DNA from: Propionivibrio limicola
GTDB taxonomy: Bacteria > Pseudomonadota > Gammaproteobacteria > Burkholderiales > Rhodocyclaceae
DNA length: 64,000 nt
Direction: 5' to 3'
Assembly (NCBI RefSeq): GCF_009469695.1
Contig: NZ_SSSR01000016.1
Span: 1-64,000 of the forward strand
Part shown: in pieces, positions 21,607 to 32,768 of the stretch
How the letters are laid out: each line of letters opens with the position of its first letter
Numbering within the stretch: the stretch's first letter is position 1
Position numbers and translations under genes: made by a program
The notes under the pieces: model-generated
The model's input: only the letters and a program-made list of their open reading frames with translations
Told to the model about the DNA's origin: nothing
The model's database searches: none

Positions 21607-22143
21607 GTGGATAACAAATACGATACGCGAAATGTCTTTCTTGTCGGCCTGATGGGAGCTGGCAAGACGACGCTCGGCCGCTCGCTGGCAAAGCGGCTGA
21701 ATCTGGATTTCATCGACACGGACAAGGAAATCGAGGCGCGTACCGGCGTCAGCATTCCGACGATTTTCGAAATCGAAGGTGAAGACGGTTTCCGCAACCG
21801 CGAATCGCAGGCCATCGAGGAATTTTCGCTCAGGGGGCGGCAGGTCATCGCCACCGGCGGCGGCAGCGTGCTACGCCAGGAAAACCGCGACAACATGCGC
21901 GCGCACGGTTTTGTCATCTACCTGAACGTGCCACCACACACGCTCTGGGAACGCACCCGCAACGACCGCAACCGGCCCTTGCTGCAGGTGGCCGATCCGC
22001 TACGGCGACTCACCGAATTATTCACCCATCGCGACCCGCTCTACCGCGAAGTGGCGGATCTCGTCATTGATGGTGGCCGGATGAGTGCGCAAAGTGTCCT
22101 TCAACAGCTTATCCGGGAAATCAGTGCACGGTGGAGCCTCTGA
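21607..22143 (+). CDS. aroK: Shikimate kinase
   Basis: AroK (178 residues) phosphorylates shikimate in aromatic amino-acid synthesis. It has the P-loop [18 protein letters not shown], the shikimate-binding [18 protein letters not shown] and FRNRE, and the ATGGG motif. The start is the GTG at 21607. No Shine-Dalgarno sequence is visible, and a -10-like TAGAAT (21595-21600) ends only 6 nt upstream, so the mRNA may be leaderless or nearly so. It overlaps dgt by 13 nt. aroB, often located between these two genes in related bacteria, is absent here. Confidence 0.93.
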   Translation: MDNKYDTRNVFLVGLMGAGKTTLGRSLAKRLNLDFIDTDKEIEARTGVSIPTIFEIEGEDGFRNRESQAIEEFSLRGRQVIATGGGSVLRQENRDNMRAHGFVIYLNVPPHTLWERTRNDRNRPLLQVADPLRRLTELFTHRDPLYREVADLVIDGGRMSAQSVLQQLIREISARWSL

Positions 22144-23258
22144 GCGGCGAACTGGCTCCGTATGCCGTCACGCCGGCCAACTCGCGTGGCCGACGCTTCG
22201 TCGACGAACCACCCTCGCATCGCAGTGAATTCCAGCGCGACCGCGACCGTATCGTCCATTCCACGGCTTTCCGACGTCTTGAATACAAGACCCAGGTCTT
22301 CGTCAATCATGAAGGCGACCTGTTCCGCACCCGCCTGACGCATAGCCTGGAAGTCGCACAGATGGCGCGGGGCATCGCACGCACCCTGCGGCTCAACGAG
22401 GATCTCGTCGAAGCCGTTTCGCTGGCCCACGACCTCGGCCACACGCCGTTCGGCCATGCCGGTCAGGACGCCCTGAACGACTGCATGCGCGAGCACGGCG
22501 GCTTCGAACACAACCTGCAAAGCCTGCGTATTGTCGATCTGCTTGAAGAGCGCTATGCCGCGTTCGACGGATTGAATCTGTGCTTCGAGACCCGGGAAGG
22601 CATCATCAAGCATTGCAGCTGCGACAATGCGCTCAAGCTCGGCGAGCTTGGTCAGCGTTTTCTCGATGGCACGCAACCTTCGCTCGAAGCCCAGCTCTGC
22701 AACTTCGCCGACGAAATCGCCTACAACAACCACGACATCGATGACGGGCTGCGCTCGGGACTCATTTCGCTCGAACAGCTCGACGAGGTCAGCCTGTTCG
22801 CGACCCACGCCCGACAGGTGAGAAACCGCCATCCCGACCTGGAAAAACGCCGGCTCATCCACGAGACAATCCGGCGCATGATCAATGCACTCGTCACCGA
22901 CTTGATCGAGACGACCGCGGCCAACATCCGCGAACGCCAGGTCAGGGGCCTCGATGATGTCCGGAACGCGCCGCCGCTTGTCGGATTTTCAGCGCCGATG
23001 CTGGACGCCCAGCGCGAAATGAAACGTTTCCTGCATGCCAATCTCTACAAGCACTATCAGGTGCTGCGCATGACAAACAAGGCCCAGCGCATCATTGGCG
23101 ACATGTTCAGCGCCTTCGTGAGCGAACCGCGCATGTTGCCGCCGCAATTCAGGACCGGCGACGACCAGCTGCGCCGCATCGCCGACTACATCGCCGGCAT
23201 GACCGACCGCTACGCGATCAAGGAACACCGCCGCCTGTTCGCGGTCGGCGAAATCTGA
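22131..23258 (+). CDS. dgt: dGTPase-like deoxyguanosinetriphosphate triphosphohydrolase
   Basis: This 375-residue HD-domain phosphohydrolase converts dGTP (or other dNTPs) to the nucleoside and triphosphate. The metal site is visible as [16 protein letters not shown] and [17 protein letters not shown] (His-Asp pair), with [25 protein letters not shown] upstream as in the Dgt type-2 group. The start is GTG at 22131, inside the end of aroK, indicating translational coupling. An allosteric or DNA-binding role is known for family members but cannot be read here. Confidence 0.92.
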   Translation: MEPLSGELAPYAVTPANSRGRRFVDEPPSHRSEFQRDRDRIVHSTAFRRLEYKTQVFVNHEGDLFRTRLTHSLEVAQMARGIARTLRLNEDLVEAVSLAHDLGHTPFGHAGQDALNDCMREHGGFEHNLQSLRIVDLLEERYAAFDGLNLCFETREGIIKHCSCDNALKLGELGQRFLDGTQPSLEAQLCNFADEIAYNNHDIDDGLRSGLISLEQLDEVSLFATHARQVRNRHPDLEKRRLIHETIRRMINALVTDLIETTAANIRERQVRGLDDVRNAPPLVGFSAPMLDAQREMKRFLHANLYKHYQVLRMTNKAQRIIGDMFSAFVSEPRMLPPQFRTGDDQLRRIADYIAGMTDRYAIKEHRRLFAVGEI

Positions 23259-23315
23259 CGTTTTCCACGCCAGCAGTTGCGGCCGGGGCGCCTGAAAGAA
23301 AGCGCCCATAGCCGA

Positions 23316-24734
23316 TTATCGGCTTTTAAGCGCGGCCAGAACCTCATCCAGCATCTTTTTCGCGTCGCCGAACAACATGCGGTTATTATCCTTGTAAAAC
23401 AGCGGGTTATCGACGCCGGCATAGCCCGAAGCCATGCTGCGCTTCATGACGATCGACGTCTTCGCCTTCCACACTTCGAGTACCGGCATGCCGGCGATCG
23501 GGCTGCCCGGGTCGTCCTGGGCACCGGGGTTAACGATGTCGTTGGCGCCGATCACCATGGCGACGTCGGTCGCCGAAAAGTCGCCATTCAATTCCTCCAT
23601 TTCGAACACGATGTCGTAAGGAACCTTGGCCTCCGCCAGCAGCACGTTCATGTGCCCCGGCATGCGCCCGGCGACCGGATGGATGCCGAAGCGGACATTC
23701 ACCCCTTTCTCGCGCAGCAGCTGGGTGATTTCATGGACGGTATGCTGCGCCTGCGCGACCGCCATACCGTAGCCGGGCACGATGATGACGTTCTTCGCTT
23801 CGCGCAACAGATCGGCCGTCTCGGCGGGCTGGATCGGGCTGACTTCGCCGGCCGGCTGGACGGCGCCCGCCGCGACCGGCGAGCCGCCCTCGCTACCGAA
23901 GCCGCCGGCGATCACGCTCAGGAAGTGGCGGTTCATCGCGGTGCACATGATGTAGGAGAGGATCGCCCCGCTCGAACCGACCAGCGCGCCGGTCACGATC
24001 AAGAGGTCGTTCGACAGCATGAAGCCGGTCGCCGCGGCGGCCCAACCGGAATAACTGTTAAGCATCGACACGACAACCGGCATGTCGGCGCCGCCGATGG
24101 CCATGACCATGTGGATGCCGAAAAGCAGCGCGATAACCGTCATCACGACCATCGGCGTCATCGCTTCGGCGGCATTCGACACGTGCATGAACGCGTAACC
24201 GCAATAGATGACGACGAGCAGCGCGCCGAGATTGATCCAGTGGCGCGCCGGCAACAGCATCGGTTTGCCGCCGATCCGGCCGGAAAGCTTGCCGAAGGCG
24301 ATTACCGAACCGGAAAAGGTGACGGCGCCGATCAGCACGCCGACGTACATTTCCATCTCATGGATGGCCTTCTCGGCCGGCGACAGACCGACGGAAACGG
24401 CCGGGTCGATGAAGTTGGCGTAGCCAACCAGCACGGCGGCGAGACCGACCATGCTGTGCATCAGCGCCACCAACTCCGGCATTTGCGTCATTTGCACGAC
24501 ACGCGCGGCGTAGAGGCCGATCGACGCACCGACCAGCATGGCGCCGATGATCCACGGCAGACCGGCACCCGTCACCTGCGTGCCGAACACGGTCGCCAGC
24601 ACGGCAATCGCCATGCCGATCATGCCGTAAAGATTGCCGCGACGCGCCGTTTCCTGCGTCGACAGGCCGCCCAGACACAGAATGAAGAGAATCGCGGCGC
24701 CCAAGTAAGCGACAGCGGAGAGACTGCTCGTCAT
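23316..24734 (-). CDS. pntB: NAD(P) transhydrogenase subunit beta
   Basis: PntB (472 residues) holds the NADP(H)-binding domain III and part of the proton channel of the inner-membrane transhydrogenase. About eight hydrophobic segments fill residues 1-240. The C-terminal domain has [40 protein letters not shown] and [14 protein letters not shown], all family-conserved. It lies 15 bp after pntA. Together they couple proton entry to NADPH production. Confidence 0.96.
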   Translation of the reverse strand: MTSSLSAVAYLGAAILFILCLGGLSTQETARRGNLYGMIGMAIAVLATVFGTQVTGAGLPWIIGAMLVGASIGLYAARVVQMTQMPELVALMHSMVGLAAVLVGYANFIDPAVSVGLSPAEKAIHEMEMYVGVLIGAVTFSGSVIAFGKLSGRIGGKPMLLPARHWINLGALLVVIYCGYAFMHVSNAAEAMTPMVVMTVIALLFGIHMVMAIGGADMPVVVSMLNSYSGWAAAATGFMLSNDLLIVTGALVGSSGAILSYIMCTAMNRHFLSVIAGGFGSEGGSPVAAGAVQPAGEVSPIQPAETADLLREAKNVIIVPGYGMAVAQAQHTVHEITQLLREKGVNVRFGIHPVAGRMPGHMNVLLAEAKVPYDIVFEMEELNGDFSATDVAMVIGANDIVNPGAQDDPGSPIAGMPVLEVWKAKTSIVMKRSMASGYAGVDNPLFYKDNNRMLFGDAKKMLDEVLAALKSR

Positions 24735-24749
24735 GTTTTTTTCTCCCCT

Positions 24750-26354
24750 TTATTTGCGGAACATCGCCAGCATGCGCTGGGTCACGGCGAAGCCGCCGAA
24801 CATGTTGATCGTCGCGAGCACGATGCCTCCAAGCGCAAGCCAGCGAATCCACTCATCGGGGCGCTCGACGCCGGTAGAAAGAGGCGGCGCAATCTGCACC
24901 AGGGCACCGATGGCAATGATGCTGCTGACGGCGTTGGTCACGCTCATCAGCGGCGTATGCAGCGCCGGCTTGACGTTCCAGACGACCATGTAGCCGACGA
25001 AGCAGGCCAGAACGAAGACGGTGAAATGGCCAAGGAAGGCGGCCGGCGCATAGCGGCCGACGATCCAGAACAGGAGCGCGCCGATGCCGAAGATGATCGC
25101 CGTCGCCGTGCCGGCCATCGGGCCAGCGCGCTCGCCGTGACCTTGCGCCTTGGGCAGCGCGGCTGCGGGCCTGGAGGCGGTGGCCGGAACAACGGAAACG
25201 GCGGACAGTTTCGGCGCAGGCGGCGGCCAGGTGATGTTGCCCTCCTTGAGCACGGTCGTGCCACGCAACACCTCGTCTTCCATGTCGATGTTGACGCGAT
25301 CGCCTTCGATGCTCTTCGTCTTGATCATGTCTTCCATCAGGCGGAAGAGATTCGTCGCATAGAGCGTCGATGCCTGCTTCGGGAGACGGCTCGGCAGATC
25401 CGCATAGCCGATGATCCTGACGCCATGCTTTTCAACCACCCGGCCCGGCTCGGTCAGTTCGCAGTTGCCGCCCTGCTCGGCGGCCATATCGACGATGACG
25501 CTGCCCTGCTTCATCGACTTGACCATCTCTTCGGTAATCAGCTTCGGTGCGGGCTTGCCCGGGATCAGGGCGGTCGTGATGATGATGTCGACGTCCCTGG
25601 CCTGTTTGGCGAACACTTCGCGCTGCGCCTTCTGGAAGCTTTCCGACATCACTTTGGCGTAACCACCGACACCGGAACCTTCTTCTTCGTAATCGACCGG
25701 GACAAATTCGCCGCCCATCGACTTGACCTGATCAGCCACCTCCGGACGCGTGTCGTTGGCGCGCACGATGGCGCCGAGTCCGGCCGCCGTACCGATGGCG
25801 GCCAGTCCGGCAACGCCAGCACCGATGACGAACACCTTGGCCGGCGGCACCTTGCCGGCGGCGGTAATCGAACCGGTGAAGAAGCGCCCGAACTCATGCG
25901 CCGCCTCGATGACGGCACGGTAGCCGGCGATATTGGACATCGACGAAAGCGCGTCGAGCTTCTGTGCGCGCGAGATGCGCGGCACGCAGTCCATGGCCAG
26001 GACACTGACGTTCTTCGCCGCCAGTTGCTGCAACAGATCGGGATTCTGCGCCGGCCAGATGAAACTCACCAGCGTGCAGCCCGGACGGATCAGGGGCAGC
26101 TCTTCCGCCGCCGGGGCGCGCACCTTGAAAATGATGTCGGCCGACGACCAGACCTGATCGGCATCGGCAAGGACTTCCGCGCCGCCCCCCCGATACGCCT
26201 CATCGCTGATGGCGGAAGCGTCCCCGGCGCCCGACTGGACTGCGACCCGGAAGCCTTGTCCGATCAGCTTTTCGACCACCTCGGGAACCGTTGCCACCCG
26301 CCGCTCGCCCGGAAAAACCTCTCTGGGCACTCCGATCAACAATGACATTTGCAC
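24750..26354 (-). CDS. pntA: NAD(P) transhydrogenase subunit alpha (fused)
   Basis: PntA (534 residues) holds the NAD(H)-binding domain I and the first transmembrane part. The N-terminal AlaDH/PNT domain begins SLLIGVPREVFPGERRVAT and has the Rossmann motif VIGAGVAGLAAIGTA. A Pro/Ala-rich linker (about 380-410) leads to three or four membrane helices at the C-terminus. Some bacteria split this into PntAA and PntAB; here it is one chain, as in E. coli. A strong GGGAGGTG ribosome site precedes the ATG at 26354. The 243-bp gap to murA holds no other gene. Confidence 0.95.
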   Translation of the reverse strand: MQMSLLIGVPREVFPGERRVATVPEVVEKLIGQGFRVAVQSGAGDASAISDEAYRGGGAEVLADADQVWSSADIIFKVRAPAAEELPLIRPGCTLVSFIWPAQNPDLLQQLAAKNVSVLAMDCVPRISRAQKLDALSSMSNIAGYRAVIEAAHEFGRFFTGSITAAGKVPPAKVFVIGAGVAGLAAIGTAAGLGAIVRANDTRPEVADQVKSMGGEFVPVDYEEEGSGVGGYAKVMSESFQKAQREVFAKQARDVDIIITTALIPGKPAPKLITEEMVKSMKQGSVIVDMAAEQGGNCELTEPGRVVEKHGVRIIGYADLPSRLPKQASTLYATNLFRLMEDMIKTKSIEGDRVNIDMEDEVLRGTTVLKEGNITWPPPAPKLSAVSVVPATASRPAAALPKAQGHGERAGPMAGTATAIIFGIGALLFWIVGRYAPAAFLGHFTVFVLACFVGYMVVWNVKPALHTPLMSVTNAVSSIIAIGALVQIAPPLSTGVERPDEWIRWLALGGIVLATINMFGGFAVTQRMLAMFRK

Positions 26355-26597
26355 CTCCCTGACCCAAATCGTTCGATTAACGGATCGTCCTGTGCGAGGT
26401 GGCGCCTCCTGTCATTCAACCAGCGGAAAACCTGAAGGCGCTAAGGCACAGACGTTTCTCGCCGCTGGAACAGTTCGCCGGCCGCGAAAGGTCGACGAAC
26501 GAAAGTCCAGCACAATGTCACTGTAGCACGCAGAGGCCAAACCGATGCGGAGACAAGCAAGCGGGCGCACAAAGCCTGAGCGCCCGACATCAGCCGA

Positions 26598-28089
<1,492 letters not shown>

Positions 28090-28091
28090 TA

Positions 28092-28844
28092 TCAGTACCT
28101 CAATTTGTAGCCGCTACGCAGCATATAAAGCGTTGCTGTCGCAACAGTAAGAAAACAAGCGCTAGCGACGATCAGACTTGTCAGGGGTGCCACATCGGAC
28201 ACCCCGAAGAAACCGAATCGAAACCCGTCAATCATATAAAACAAAGGGTTGAAGTGTGACAGTTTCTGCCAGAAGCCGGGTAACGAGTGGATTGAGTAAA
28301 AGACGCCGGAAAGCATGGTGAGCGGCACGATCAGAAAATTCTGGAATCCGGCCAGTTGATCGAATTTGTCGGCCCAGATTCCGGCAATCATGCCGAGCGA
28401 CCCCATGATGGCGCCGCCAATCACGGCGAAAACAACGATCCAGAGAGGCGCTGCCGCCGAGAGCGGGGCGAACCATCCGGTGACCGCCAGCACGCCGACA
28501 CCGACCATCAATCCACGCAGCATCGCCGCCAGCATGTACGCCAGATAAAACTCAACATACGAAAACGGTGGCAACAAGACAAAGACAACGCTACCCATCA
28601 CTTTCGCCTGGATCAGGCTCGATGAACTGTTCGAAAAAGCATTCTGCAACACGGACATCATCACCAGACCGGGGATCAGGAACGCCGTGTAATGAATACC
28701 ATTGACCGTGGCATGACCTTCCAGCACATGGGAAAAGATGAGGAGATACAGCAGGGAAGTCAGCACCGGGGCGGCAACCGTCTGAAAGCCCACTTTCCAG
28801 AAGCGAAGCAATTCTTTGTAAAGCAAGGTGCGAAAGCCGATCAC
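28092..28844 (-). CDS. yadH: ABC-2 type exporter permease (YadH-like)
   Basis: This 250-residue permease has six hydrophobic segments in the ABC2 membrane fold. It includes the PLTMLSGVFYSIHSLPGFWQ segment near the last helices and an FNPLFYMIDGFRFGFFG motif typical of YadH/NodJ-type proteins. It overlaps the ATPase gene by 4 nt and forms an exporter with it. The substrate is unknown. Placement between mlaB and ibaG occurs in related betaproteobacteria and suggests an envelope role. Confidence 0.88.
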   Translation of the reverse strand: MIGFRTLLYKELLRFWKVGFQTVAAPVLTSLLYLLIFSHVLEGHATVNGIHYTAFLIPGLVMMSVLQNAFSNSSSSLIQAKVMGSVVFVLLPPFSYVEFYLAYMLAAMLRGLMVGVGVLAVTGWFAPLSAAAPLWIVVFAVIGGAIMGSLGMIAGIWADKFDQLAGFQNFLIVPLTMLSGVFYSIHSLPGFWQKLSHFNPLFYMIDGFRFGFFGVSDVAPLTSLIVASACFLTVATATLYMLRSGYKLRY

Positions 28845-29779
28845 GAAGCCAGCCCTCCCGACGGCGTCGCAACGTTGCCTTGCATCAAGCTGACGAACAC
28901 ATCCTCAAGGTCGGCCTGAACAAGGCGCAAATCCAGGACCCGGCAGCCCGCCAGACGCAATTGCGCCAGGATCGGCTCGATTTCATCCAGGCCACCCAGC
29001 CGGACAACCCATTCACCATCGGTGTAAACAGCCCTTGCGCACAAGTCGCCCGGTAATGGCGTGCCGTTGTCCAACCTGAGGATCAGCGCATGACCGGCAT
29101 AGCGAGACAACAGGTTACGCGTCGTATCCAGGGCGACGACTTTCCCCTGCTTCAACATCGCGATCCTGTCGCACAAGGTTTCGGCCTCCTCAAGATAATG
29201 CGTGGTCAGGATGATGGTGTGCCCTTCCTGATTGAGCCGCCGGATAAAACTCCACAGCCCCTGGCGAAGCTCGACATCAACGCCAGCCGTAGGCTCGTCG
29301 AGCACGATTACAGGAGGTTTATGCACCAACGCCTGCGCCACGAGGACGCGTCGCTTCATCCCCCCTGAAAGCCTCCGCATATTGGTATTCGCCTTGGCTG
29401 TCAGATCAAGGTTCTCGAGTATTTCATCGATCCACGCGCCGTTGTCGCGAATACCGAAATAGCCAGACTGGATTTGCAGCGTCTCCCGGACCGTAAAGAA
29501 CGGGTCGAACACGAGTTCTTGCGGAACCACGCCGAGCAACCGTCTGGACGCACGATAGTCCGCGGCAACATCGTGCCCCATGACACTCAACGAGCCGGAA
29601 GTCGCCCGTACCAAGCCGGCAAGGCACGAAATCAGCGTCGTTTTGCCAGCCCCATTCGGCCCGAGGAGACCAAAGAATTCACCCTCGGTGATGTTCAGCG
29701 ACACCCCGTCGAGCGCACGCAAGCCGCCGAAACACTTTACTACCTGCTGAACCGAAACAGCGACACCCATGACAACCAA
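28841..29779 (-). CDS. yadG: ABC-2 type exporter ATPase (YadG-like)
   Basis: This 312-residue cytoplasmic ATPase shows Walker A GPNGAGKTTLISCL, signature LSGGMKRRVLVAQAL, Walker B VIVLDEPTAGVD and the switch histidine in ILTTHYLEEAE. An extra C-terminal region of about 80 residues is common in this subfamily. It partners the downstream permease (4-nt overlap). It lies 27 bp after the STAS-domain gene mlaB and is probably cotranscribed with the Mla genes. Confidence 0.88.
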   Translation of the reverse strand: MVVMGVAVSVQQVVKCFGGLRALDGVSLNITEGEFFGLLGPNGAGKTTLISCLAGLVRATSGSLSVMGHDVAADYRASRRLLGVVPQELVFDPFFTVRETLQIQSGYFGIRDNGAWIDEILENLDLTAKANTNMRRLSGGMKRRVLVAQALVHKPPVIVLDEPTAGVDVELRQGLWSFIRRLNQEGHTIILTTHYLEEAETLCDRIAMLKQGKVVALDTTRNLLSRYAGHALILRLDNGTPLPGDLCARAVYTDGEWVVRLGGLDEIEPILAQLRLAGCRVLDLRLVQADLEDVFVSLMQGNVATPSGGLAS

Positions 29780-29806
29780 CCCAGAAAACCAGAAGCGGCA
29801 ATACGC

Positions 29807-30100
29807 TCAAACAAGCGGCAGCGTATCCGAAACGCCGTAAAGCGCAGCAAGACTGAGCATGCTGGCCGGCGGATGGGCGACACGGACGTCCACCCCGAGC
29901 TGCCGTGCCGTTCTGAGCCAAGCGAAAACGACGGACAAAGAAGATGAATCCGCTTCGGAAACAGGCGAGAGGTCGACGACACATAGCGCCGAAGCGGGCA
30001 GTCCGGCCAAGAAAACACGGCCCGCAGTCAGCAGGCCGTGCGCGTTGGCAGTCAACATCGGCCCCGTTATCCGGACGCCATTCTCGGTTGGCTCAATCAT
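29807..30100 (-). CDS. mlaB: STAS-domain protein MlaB
   Basis: This 97-residue STAS-domain protein is the cytoplasmic accessory subunit that stabilises the MlaFE ABC transporter. The fold is suggested by the central VVDLSPVSEADSSSLSVVFAWLRTAR segment, with Ser residues at the site corresponding to anti-anti-sigma phosphorylation. It overlaps mlaC by 4 nt, consistent with the order mlaF-E-D-A-C-B. Identity is supported mainly by context because STAS sequences diverge quickly. Confidence 0.85.
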   Translation of the reverse strand: MIEPTENGVRITGPMLTANAHGLLTAGRVFLAGLPASALCVVDLSPVSEADSSSLSVVFAWLRTARQLGVDVRVAHPPASMLSLAALYGVSDTLPLV

Positions 30101-30747
30101 TTTTTTGCTGATTCAAGTTGCTTGTTTTTCGAAGCCAGCATCTGAATGAGGCCATCCACTCCATTTGTCCGCACCTCCTGGTTAAAGGTATCGCGGTAAT
30201 TGGTCACCAGACTGACGCCGGCCACGATCACGTCGTAGACTTTCCATCCGTCCGACCGCTTCTCGAGCGAATAATCGAGCTGTATGGGCTTGCTTCCCGA
30301 CTGAACCACTTCGGTTTTTACAACGACGTCGTCGGCACCGTCCTGCATTTTGAACGGTTTGTAACGCACGGTCTGATTCTTGTACCCCGTCAACGCGTTC
30401 GAGTAGGTGCGAACGAGCAGCGTCTTGAACTCGTCCACAAGCTGCTTTTTCTGTTCGGCCGACGCCTTCTTCCAATCGCGCCCCATGGCCAGGGCGGTCA
30501 TGCGTTGAAAATTGAAATTCGGCAGCACCTTCGCCTCGACGAGTTCCAGTACCTTCTTGGTGTTACCGCTCTGGATATCCTTATCCTGCCGGACGATGCT
30601 CAGCACATCCTCTGTCACCCTCTTGACCATCACATCCGGCGCTTCTGCCTGGGCCAAGGCGGAAGAGCAAAAAAGAACAAGCCCGGCAAAAATCGCGAAC
30701 AACGACTTCACAACGGTCGAAACAGTCTTCAAACAAGCGAAAAGCAT
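30097..30747 (-). CDS. mlaC: Periplasmic phospholipid carrier MlaC
   Basis: MlaC (216 residues from this start) ferries phospholipids across the periplasm between MlaA at the outer membrane and MlaFEDB. A signal peptide ends near SSALAQAEA. The family segments KVLPNFNFQRMTALAMGRDWKKAS and LLVRTYSNAL are clear. The start at ATG 30747 is preferred because AAAGGTG stands about 8 nt upstream. ATG codons at 30768 and 30771 are alternatives that would overlap the mlaA stop. It is downstream of mlaA with 13 bp between them. Confidence 0.9.
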   Translation of the reverse strand: MLFACLKTVSTVVKSLFAIFAGLVLFCSSALAQAEAPDVMVKRVTEDVLSIVRQDKDIQSGNTKKVLELVEAKVLPNFNFQRMTALAMGRDWKKASAEQKKQLVDEFKTLLVRTYSNALTGYKNQTVRYKPFKMQDGADDVVVKTEVVQSGSKPIQLDYSLEKRSDGWKVYDVIVAGVSLVTNYRDTFNQEVRTNGVDGLIQMLASKNKQLESAKK

Positions 30748-30760
30748 ACGATCAACACCT

Positions 30761-31495
30761 TTATTCATCATCTTCAAGTCGAGGCGGATTACCATCATGG
30801 ATGACACTGCGACGATTCTGCAAATACGCATTGCGAATATAGTCGTACTTGTCGAAGGCGGCCTCCTCGATCACCTTGTCTGCCGGTAGCAGACTTGCGC
30901 GCACATCGATGAAACGAACCCCCGCCAAGGTATTGCGGACATCGACCTGGTCGATATTCCAAACCGGGTCGACATACGAATCAATCGCCCAGCCAAATGT
31001 GTCACGCATTGTGCGAGGTCCGATTACCGGCCAAAAGAAATACGGGCCATCGCCCACCCCCCACACAGCCAGCGTCTGACCGAAATCTTCGGCATGTTTC
31101 TCAAGACCAAAGTCAGTAGCCACATCAAAAAGTCCAGCGACACCGAACGTTGAGTTGACGAGCACCCGGGCGACATCCGAGCAGGCATCAACAGGCTTGC
31201 CTTGCAGGAGGTTGTTGATCGATATCCAGGCGTCGCCGATATTGCCAAAGAAATTGCCGACTCCCGCCTTTACCGGGCTTGGCATAACTTCGTCATAACC
31301 CTTGGCAACCGGCTTTATCACAACATCGAGCCCCTCGTTGACTGCGAACATTGCACGGTTGAAGCTCTCCAAAGGGTCCTTTGGATGTCCCGCCGTTGTA
31401 GCGCACCCGGACAAGCCCCCGAAAAGCAGGATGCCTGCCGTTGCCGCCAGCACTTTTCTGACCTTGGGCGATCTCAAGAAACGTCTATTCATCAC
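30761..31495 (-). CDS. mlaA: Outer-membrane lipoprotein MlaA (VacJ)
   Basis: MlaA (244 residues) is the outer-membrane component that extracts mislocalised phospholipids. The signal peptide ends in a lipobox with Cys31 (FGGLSGCATT). The family region DPLESFNRAMFAVNEGLDVVIKPVAKGYDEV and the GPRTMRDTFGWAIDSYVDP motif are present. It sits between mlaD (4-nt overlap) and mlaC. In E. coli mlaA is elsewhere on the chromosome; having it in the operon is common in betaproteobacteria. Confidence 0.94.
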   Translation of the reverse strand: MMNRRFLRSPKVRKVLAATAGILLFGGLSGCATTAGHPKDPLESFNRAMFAVNEGLDVVIKPVAKGYDEVMPSPVKAGVGNFFGNIGDAWISINNLLQGKPVDACSDVARVLVNSTFGVAGLFDVATDFGLEKHAEDFGQTLAVWGVGDGPYFFWPVIGPRTMRDTFGWAIDSYVDPVWNIDQVDVRNTLAGVRFIDVRASLLPADKVIEEAAFDKYDYIRNAYLQNRRSVIHDGNPPRLEDDE

Positions 31496-31965
31496 TTGGC
31501 ATCCTGACCTTCGGAAGCCTTATTGAACATAAATTGACTGATTAGTTTCTCAAGCACGACAGCCGACTGGGTTTTTGCGAACGAATCGCCATTTTTGAGC
31601 CTCCTTTCATCCCCGCCCGCATCAAGCCCGATGTACTGCTCTCCAAGCAAACCGGCGGTCAGGATCGACGCAAACGTATCCTTGGGAAAAGAATAACGGC
31701 CATCGATTGTCAGCGTCACAAGCGCCTCGTAAGTCTCCGAATCAAAACGAATATCGGACACACGGCCAACGACAACGCCGGCGCTTTTGACCGGCCCGCG
31801 TACTTTGAGCCCCCCGATGTTGTCGAAGCGCGCCGTCAGCTGATAGGTCTGACCAAATCCGGAGGTAGAAAAACTCCCCACGCGCAAGGCGAGAAAAAGA
31901 AGCGCCGCGACTCCCAGCGCCACGAAAAACCCCACCCACAGATCAAGCAACTTACGACTCATCAA
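31492..31965 (-). CDS. mlaD: MCE-domain protein MlaD
   Basis: MlaD (157 residues) has one N-terminal membrane helix (about 6-28) and a single MCE domain. Its hexameric ring sits on MlaE and channels lipids. Typical segments are TARFDNIGGLKVRGPVKSAGV and LGEQYIGLDAGG. The length is close to that of the E. coli protein (183), with a slightly shorter tail. Overlaps of 4 nt with mlaE and mlaA indicate an operon. Confidence 0.93.
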   Translation of the reverse strand: MMSRKLLDLWVGFFVALGVAALLFLALRVGSFSTSGFGQTYQLTARFDNIGGLKVRGPVKSAGVVVGRVSDIRFDSETYEALVTLTIDGRYSFPKDTFASILTAGLLGEQYIGLDAGGDERRLKNGDSFAKTQSAVVLEKLISQFMFNKASEGQDAK

Positions 31966-32768
31966 ACCCCTCGGAACAAGAAGGAAGTCAACACAAAATC
32001 CAGCGCCAGAATAGTGAGCGCCGAATACACCACGGTTCGTTTTATTGAGGCTGACACCCCCTCCGCCGTCGGAACGGCATCGTAGCCTTCAAAAACGGAA
32101 ATCAGCGAAACCGCCACCCCAAAAACGAAACTTTTGACGATACCGCTCCAGATGTCATGGCGGAAATCAACCGATCCCTGCATCTGCGACCAGAAGGCAC
32201 CTTCATCGACGCCAATCAGGACAACACCGATCAGATAACCACCAAATACACCGACGGCGGAAAAAAGCGCCGCCAGAAGAGGCATGGAAATCACGCCGCC
32301 CCAGAATCTCGGACCGACGACGCGGGCGATCGGATTAACCGCCATCATATCCATGGCGGTCAGTTGTTCCGTTGCCTTCATCAGACCAATCTCGGCCGTA
32401 ATGGATGAGCCGGCGCGCGAGGCAAACAGCAACGCGGCCACCACAGGTCCAAGCTCACGCGTCAGAGACAGCGCCACCAGCACGCCGAGCGCTTCCGACG
32501 AGCCGTAGCGCTGCAATGTTTCATAGCCTTGCAAACCGAGCACCATGCCGATGAACAGACCGGAGACAAGAATGATCAGCAACGACTGGAAACCGGAGAA
32601 ATAGATTTCCCGAATCGTCAGATTGAATCGGCGGAAAGACTGTCCCGAATAGACGAGCAACATTACCAAAAAGCGCGCGGCAAACCCGAGCGTCTGCAAC
32701 GCGTCATTGACACGATGCCCGCCTCCCCGAAGCAGATCGAGAAGCGCAGCAAATCCTTTACCGACCAC
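31962..32768 (-). CDS. mlaE: ABC transporter permease MlaE
   Basis: MlaE (268 residues) is the inner-membrane permease of the Mla lipid transporter. It shows the family segments FFSGFQSLLIILVSGLFIG-like near the N-terminal helices, LTRELGPVVAALLFASRAGSSITAEIGLM and DMMAVNPIARVVGPRFWGG, with about five or six hydrophobic stretches. It overlaps mlaF by 11 nt and mlaD by 4 nt. Direction of lipid movement by this complex is debated in the literature. Confidence 0.94.
   Translation of the reverse strand: MVGKGFAALLDLLRGGGHRVNDALQTLGFAARFLVMLLVYSGQSFRRFNLTIREIYFSGFQSLLIILVSGLFIGMVLGLQGYETLQRYGSSEALGVLVALSLTRELGPVVAALLFASRAGSSITAEIGLMKATEQLTAMDMMAVNPIARVVGPRFWGGVISMPLLAALFSAVGVFGGYLIGVVLIGVDEGAFWSQMQGSVDFRHDIWSGIVKSFVFGVAVSLISVFEGYDAVPTAEGVSASIKRTVVYSALTILALDFVLTSFLFRGV

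Noticed and set aside
23277-26345. Long open frame (over 1000 codons) on the plus strand
   Set aside because: It lies antisense to pntB and pntA, is very rich in Arg, His and Asp, and has no recognisable domain. This is a typical mirror frame of GC-rich coding sequence.
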